Of a stretch of 64,000 nt of DNA, positions 60,103 to 64,000 are shown one piece after another (positions within the stretch are counted from its first letter, which is position 1; the number at the start of each line of letters is the position of its first letter). The notes beneath the pieces were generated by a model. The model was not told where the DNA came from. It ran no database searches and was given only the letters and a program-made list of their open reading frames with translations. A program made the translations under genes and the position numbers. This DNA is from CATQHB01 sp965262595. Lineage in GTDB: Bacteria > Chloroflexota > Dehalococcoidia > Lucifugimonadales > UBA3495. The stretch covers positions 3,162,001 to 3,226,000 of the forward strand of contig OZ253548.1 of the NCBI GenBank assembly GCA_965262595.1, in the 5' to 3' direction.

Positions 60103-61347
60103 CTACCCCTCCCACAGCACCTGCTGCAATGCTGCCTCCAGTTCGGTCAGCGTGGCAAAACCCTCAAACCGCTGCTCAACCAGCCCGGCATCGTTCAGGA
60201 TATAAACCCAGGACTCGTTGAACCATTCGGGCAGGTCAGTGAAACCCCATTCCCTTACCGGGCCGGCCAGCTCCGCCCGGCTCAAGTCCCCCTGAATCTC
60301 CTCCGGGCGGTCATAAAGCTCCACGTGGACAAAGTCGGCCCGACCCCGGTAGGTCTCCTTTAACTCGGTCACGGCGTCCACCTGAGGGCCGCAGGTTGCG
60401 CTAACGCAAAAGGCCGGGGAGGCAAACACGATCACCGCTGGGCGGGGGCTTTCAATAGCTTCGGCTACGGAAATCCGGTACAGGTCCGGGTCCGGCTCAT
60501 AGTCGGTGGTCAACTGGGCAATATCGTCAACTTCGTCCAGGGTCTTGGACCGGCTCAAGGGAGGTCGGCTGCCAATACCCGGCACGGCAGACTGCTCCAC
60601 AACCGCCACTTCCAGTTGGGTCGCGCCGGAAAAGTCCCCATCATCCACCGTAACGTCCAGCCGCCAGCGGCCGGGGCGGTCGAAGTTGAACTCGGTGCTG
60701 TAGGCTCCCCGGATGCCGTAGGGCCACAGGTGAAAGATAGCCTGCCGGGTTTCCGCCGGAGGGTTTGCCGGGGCGTCTTCCCCGTCGCCGGTAGCGCCTT
60801 CCAACCCGGTATTCCCCAGGTCGGTATTCCCCAGGTCGGTATTCCCCAGGTAGGTAGCGGAGACCGTAGCTTCCGGGGCCTTAATCAGGGCTTTTTTGCC
60901 GCTGAGCAGGAAGGACACCCGCTGCGTACCCACATCCAAAACCCGGGTAGCCAGGATGGGAGTGATTTCCTGGCCGCCGCCGCCGTTAATATTACCGTTG
61001 CCGTTACTATTACCGATGCCGGCAGGCGGGTTGGACCGGGCAGCCGCGGGCGGTAGGGAAGTGGGAATCGGCGCCGGTGTGGGCGGTGCGGCGGCGGCGC
61101 AGGCGATGGTCGCCATTGCCAAAGTTAAGGCGGCCAGCGCGGCGGCCAAAACCGGAACCGGCCGGCGGGCCTCTGATGTTTTTGCTTCAAATAACCGCAA
61201 GTTCAATAGCCTTGACTCCAATGGCCTTGACTCCAATGGCCTTGACCCCAATGGCCTTGACTCCAATGGCCTTGACCCCAATAGCCTGGCCGAAACGAGG
61301 AACTTCGGAAATGACAGCAGCGACAGTAGCGGTAGGGAACGCAGCAT
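60103..61347 (-). CDS. Thioredoxin-fold lipoprotein with two minisatellites
   Basis: 414 residues; the ATG at 61347 overlaps the upstream stop as TAATG and is preceded by GGAGGGACC. A lipobox-like VLAAALAALTLAMATIACAA ends at Cys about 82. After a low-complexity linker, the C-terminal 130 residues form a thioredoxin-like domain (AVIVFASPAFCVSATCGPQV, with Cys pair CVSATC, and WVYILNDAGLVEQRFEGFAT). A 15-bp repeat encodes SRPLE/GSRPL units near the N-terminus (about residues 24-45), and another encodes LGNTD units (about 170-184). The CxxxxC spacing differs from CxxC, so redox activity is uncertain. It partners the upstream redoxin. Confidence 0.82.
   Translation of the reverse strand: MLRSLPLLSLLSFPKFLVSARLLGSRPLESRPLGSRPLESRPLESRLLNLRLFEAKTSEARRPVPVLAAALAALTLAMATIACAAAAPPTPAPIPTSLPPAAARSNPPAGIGNSNGNGNINGGGGQEITPILATRVLDVGTQRVSFLLSGKKALIKAPEATVSATYLGNTDLGNTDLGNTGLEGATGDGEDAPANPPAETRQAIFHLWPYGIRGAYSTEFNFDRPGRWRLDVTVDDGDFSGATQLEVAVVEQSAVPGIGSRPPLSRSKTLDEVDDIAQLTTDYEPDPDLYRISVAEAIESPRPAVIVFASPAFCVSATCGPQVDAVTELKETYRGRADFVHVELYDRPEEIQGDLSRAELAGPVREWGFTDLPEWFNESWVYILNDAGLVEQRFEGFATLTELEAALQQVLWEG
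60805..60858. repeat. 15-bp tandem repeat (LGNTD-coding)
   Basis: About three units of CCCAGGTCGGTATTC in frame inside the thioredoxin-fold lipoprotein gene. Confidence 0.85.
61202..61285. repeat. 15-bp tandem repeat (SRPLE/GSRPL-coding)
   Basis: Five to six units of AATGGCCTTGACTCC (or GACCCC) in frame within the signal-region coding part of the same lipoprotein gene. Confidence 0.88.
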
Positions 61348-62813
61348 TAAGGTCCCTCCTGATAGACGCCAAAGGTAAAGGCAAAAAGGCCAAAATCCGC
61401 TGAGTTGGAACTGAGCCGCAGTTCCTTGCGCTGAGTGTAGAACGGGTTGTCAATTATCTCATAGAGGCGGGGTTCGTCCACCGGCAAATAACTTTCGCCG
61501 TCCTCGGCAATGCGGATGTCCAGCCCCTTGTTAGCCTCGGTCAAGTATTCGCCGTCCAGGGTAACCCGCACCCGGTATTCCTGGCCGGAGTCGGAGGTCA
61601 GGACGGCGTTGACGCTCTTGGCCGAATAGTTCAGTGCGATGAAGTCCTCGTGGTCGGAGTTTTCGTTGGTGGTGCGGGCGTGTTTGGCGCGTTCCGCCCC
61701 CACCAGCCAGGGGCCGTCGAAGTAGATTAAGTGGGGTTTCAGACTCTCCGGAGACACAAAATTCACCACCGCATCCGGGTTCTGGTAGAAAGCCTCCTGG
61801 ATAACGTAGGGCCGGATGCCGGTCATTATGGTGCTGAAGTTGCGCTCGTAGCCGGCATAAAGCTCCGGCGTGACCTCGGCGTCCAGCGCGTTCAGGAAAG
61901 CCGGATCCAGTTCCTGGTCTTCGGGCAGTACCAGGTCGTCGGACAGGTCGGCCCCGGCCTCCGCCAGCAAGGTTCGAATCTGTTCTTCGGTTTCGGCGTA
62001 TTTACCCTCTCCGAAGTGGGAATAGCGGACCACGCCATTTCGGTCAATCAAATACTTGGCGGGCCAGGCGCGGTTGTTATAGGCTTCCCAGGTGCCGTAC
62101 TTGTTATCCTGGGCCACCGGCCAGATTATCCCGTTATCTCGGGTAGCTTGCAGCACGTTTTCATAGTCTTTTTCGAAGTCAAACTCCGGCGTATGCACCC
62201 CCAGAATCACCAAGCCGTCGTCAGCGTAGCGGGAGTTCCAGAGCTTGAGGAATGGAAAGGTGCGGATGCAGTTGATACAGGTATAAGTCCAGAAGTCCAC
62301 CAGGACTACCTTGCCCCGCAGCTGCTCAATGGTCAAAGGGTCGCTGTTAATCCAGGCGTCAATGCCGGTAAACTCCGCCGCCAACGGCCCGGCGGAGCTA
62401 TCCAGGGACGGTGCGGCCCCGTCCGTCGGGTTCGTTTCAACCGCTGAAACCGCCTCAATCGTTTCAGTAGTTTCAATCGCTTCGGTTGCGCCAGTCGCTC
62501 CTGTTGCTGCCGTTGCTTCGGTGGTGTTGGTTGTCTCGGCCATTCCCGGAGTTTCAGTCAGGGCGGCCAGTTCATCGGTGGCAGCCGTGGCGCTATTGGA
62601 CCCCGAGTCGGTGGGTAGGGCAGCCGTAAGCGGGGACGTTGTCCCGTCGGCGCCGCCGCCCGCGCTTGAGGCGCAGCCGACCGCGGCAATGGTGGCAAAT
62701 AATAAGATGCCGACCAGGCCAAACCATAACCGCCGTGACGGTTTAAGTGGCGATGACCTGAGCGGCTGGAAGATTTGGCGTTGTTGCGGTGATTTCACAG
62801 TCAATTCCTGCAT
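61347..62813 (-). CDS. TlpA/DipZ-type thioredoxin lipoprotein
   Basis: 488 residues. Membrane segment and lipobox RRLWFGLVGILLFATIAAVG then Cys at about 47, so lipid-anchored outside the membrane. A Thr/Ala/Glu linker (about 60-135) leads to a redoxin domain with GKVVLVDFWTYTCINCIRTF (CINC active site near 180) and WPAKYLIDRNGVVRY. The C-terminal 150 residues match the beta-sandwich of DipZ/CcdA-linked proteins (FDGPWLVGAERAKHARTTNE; ADFGLFAFTFGVYQ). It would reduce or form disulfides on secreted proteins. It is coupled by TAATG to the next thioredoxin-fold gene. Confidence 0.92.
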   Translation of the reverse strand: MQELTVKSPQQRQIFQPLRSSPLKPSRRLWFGLVGILLFATIAAVGCASSAGGGADGTTSPLTAALPTDSGSNSATAATDELAALTETPGMAETTNTTEATAATGATGATEAIETTETIEAVSAVETNPTDGAAPSLDSSAGPLAAEFTGIDAWINSDPLTIEQLRGKVVLVDFWTYTCINCIRTFPFLKLWNSRYADDGLVILGVHTPEFDFEKDYENVLQATRDNGIIWPVAQDNKYGTWEAYNNRAWPAKYLIDRNGVVRYSHFGEGKYAETEEQIRTLLAEAGADLSDDLVLPEDQELDPAFLNALDAEVTPELYAGYERNFSTIMTGIRPYVIQEAFYQNPDAVVNFVSPESLKPHLIYFDGPWLVGAERAKHARTTNENSDHEDFIALNYSAKSVNAVLTSDSGQEYRVRVTLDGEYLTEANKGLDIRIAEDGESYLPVDEPRLYEIIDNPFYTQRKELRLSSNSADFGLFAFTFGVYQEGP

Positions 62814-63099
62814 TGCCTCCGGTCAATTTCCGGCATACGGGACTTACGGCGCCCCTGCTTACCTTGATGTACGATTTCACCGGCCCGGCGGATGCCTGAG
62901 GGCCCCGATTGACCCGCAGCCGCAAACCGGCCCGCAGCCACATTCGGAATTGAGTTGGGGGAGGCTCGATGCCCCAACCGGAACTGAATTGTTGAAGAAC
63001 CGGCGCCACAACCGGAGTAGTCACCGGGATTGCCCCACTGAGCTGCGTGTGCCGGGCGTAATGTTGACCGTGTGGCGGCTTTGAGTTGCTCGGCGATTG

Positions 63100-63255
63100 C
63101 CCGGCGTTGCCCGGGCAAGTGCATTTAAGACTTTATGCTTTGGATTGGCTTCTTTGGATCCCGCTCGCTACCGTCTTTCCGGCGGAACCCGGGATCCGGA
63201 AAAACCCCGGCATCGGCCAACTCTCCTGGGCCAGACTACCTGGATTCCGTCCTGT
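63100..63255. repeat. Dispersed repeat family 2, copy c
   Basis: Contains GGATTGGCTTCTTTGGATCC, CCGTCTTTCCGGCGGAACCC and CCCCGGCATCGGCCAACTCT, parallel to copy a. It lies immediately beside the MITE copy at 63263. Confidence 0.55.
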
Positions 63256-63262
63256 CCTATTA

Positions 63263-63416
63263 AGGATACTCTGAATAAGCTATTAAGCCCCAGCTCCTTC
63301 ACCCCGTCGTTCCTGCGAAAGCAGGAACCTAAAACGGTGTGGACTGAGGTTCCTGCCTTCGCAGGAACGGCGGGTAGGGATGAACACCCAGGTCACGGAC
63401 TTATTCAGAGGTTCCT
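63263..63416. repeat. MITE copy, full length
   Basis: Ends AGGATACTCTGAATAAGC and GACTTATTCAGAGGTTCCT, bordered on both sides by TA (TATTA/TTAG). Two internal hairpins of the GTTCCTGCGAA(A/G)GCAGGAAC type. Confidence 0.85.
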
Positions 63417-63543
63417 TAGAATGCGGTTGCCCGGCGGTGTTGGCCTTGAGGTGTCTTGACTGGCCCGCTTGTGATAAACTCGAATATGTCGGTCATTTTC
63501 ATGAGGCCGCAAGTTTGAGCGCCGAGTTTGAAGGAGGAACGGT

Positions 63544-64000
63544 TTGCAGGATACCACATCCCCGGCCCAGGTTGCCCGCCGTATTATCGAGAACGTTGCC
63601 AAGGTAATTGTAGGCAAGACTACGGTGGTGGAACAAGCCCTGGCCACACTGATCGCCCAGGGGCATATTCTGGTGGAGGATGTGCCGGGCGTCGGCAAGA
63701 CGACCTTGTCCAAGGCCCTGGCTATATCGGTTGGTTGCTCCTTTCAGCGTATTCAGTTCACCCCGGACTTGCTGCCCAGCGACGTAACCGGAATCTCGGT
63801 TTACAACCAGCAGAGCGCCGAGTTCCGCTTTCGTCCCGGCCCCATAATGTCCCAGGTGGTGCTGGCCGATGAGATTAACCGGGCCACTCCCAAAACCCAG
63901 GCCGCCCTGCTGGAAGCAATGGAAGAGCACCAGGTTACCGTTGACGGCGTTACCCATATATTGAATCCCCCCTTTCTGGTGGTGGCCACCCAGAATCCTA
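63544..64000 (+). CDS. MoxR-family AAA ATPase (5' part, runs off the window)
   Basis: Starts at a TTG with AAGGAGGAACGG just upstream; the frame reads through to 64000. Visible motifs: VARRIIENVAKVIVGKTTVV, Walker A EDVPGVGKTTLSKALAI, the MoxR-specific RIQFTPDLLPSDVTGISVYN, and Walker B VVLADEINRATPKTQAALLE followed by AMEEHQVTVDG. MoxR ATPases act as chaperones that mature metal-dependent enzymes or protein complexes, usually beside DUF58 and VWA genes, which would lie beyond the window. They often serve molybdenum hydroxylases such as those at 52-59.7 kb, but a link here is speculative. Confidence 0.93.
   Translation, partial: MQDTTSPAQVARRIIENVAKVIVGKTTVVEQALATLIAQGHILVEDVPGVGKTTLSKALAISVGCSFQRIQFTPDLLPSDVTGISVYNQQSAEFRFRPGPIMSQVVLADEINRATPKTQAALLEAMEEHQVTVDGVTHILNPPFLVVATQNP

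Overview
The window looks like a chromosomal segment of a bacterium in the Chloroflexota, most likely a SAR202 or Dehalococcoidia-type lineage from a metagenome. This is inferred from the moderately high GC, the molybdenum-hydroxylase/amidohydrolase/TPP-enzyme gene set, the UGSC selenoprotein, and the many short palindromic repeats and decayed insertion sequences. No rRNA or other direct taxonomic marker is present.

Layout. 1-5.6 kb: IS982, IS1182 and IS630 remnants around a three-gene set (membrane-anchored protein, multi-pass membrane protein, CAP-domain protein). 6-9.2 kb: an inositol-1-phosphate synthase fused to an N-terminal helix-turn-helix, with a palindrome just before its start, then a decayed IS3 element. 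9.7-13.7 kb: a complete Hen1-Pnkp RNA-repair operon. 14-17.4 kb: decayed mobile DNA (MITE halves, a mini-IS30, a tyrosine-recombinase pseudogene, an IS5 fragment, a second IS630 copy). 17.6-35 kb: a defence island with DUF262 protein plus HEPN stub, an ApeA-like HEPN gene split by a frameshift, an XRE regulator, then a large cassette of SNF2/DUF3883 helicase, DUF1156 methyltransferase and DUF499 ATPase, followed by a two-TM TIR-like protein and a decayed ATPase. 35.8-52 kb: metabolic genes (VOC protein, amidohydrolase, RidA, amidase, TPP enzyme, esterase, M50 protease, HIBADH-like dehydrogenase), a HigBA-like pair, and an unusual selenoprotein locus. 52-59.7 kb: a molybdenum hydroxylase (M, L and S subunits) whose S gene is separated from L and M by four accessory genes, including a PLD-EVE nuclease plus MNT-HEPN operon bounded by perfect inverted repeats. 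59.8-64 kb: an odd tRNA, two coupled thioredoxin-fold lipoprotein genes and the start of a MoxR ATPase.

How the parts work together. The defence-type genes cover RNA repair, HEPN toxins, methylation-linked restriction, TIR-like signalling and a putative modified-base-reading nuclease. They alternate with IS debris, as is usual for accessory islands. The metabolic half suggests oxidation or hydrolysis of organic compounds. The most unusual points are the UGA-encoded selenocysteine with a well-placed SECIS-like hairpin (44.2-44.8 kb), the inverted-repeat-bounded PLD-EVE/MNT-HEPN module (57.2-59.2 kb), the HTH-inositol synthase with its own candidate operator (6.0-7.6 kb), and in-frame palindromic inserts inside transposase genes.
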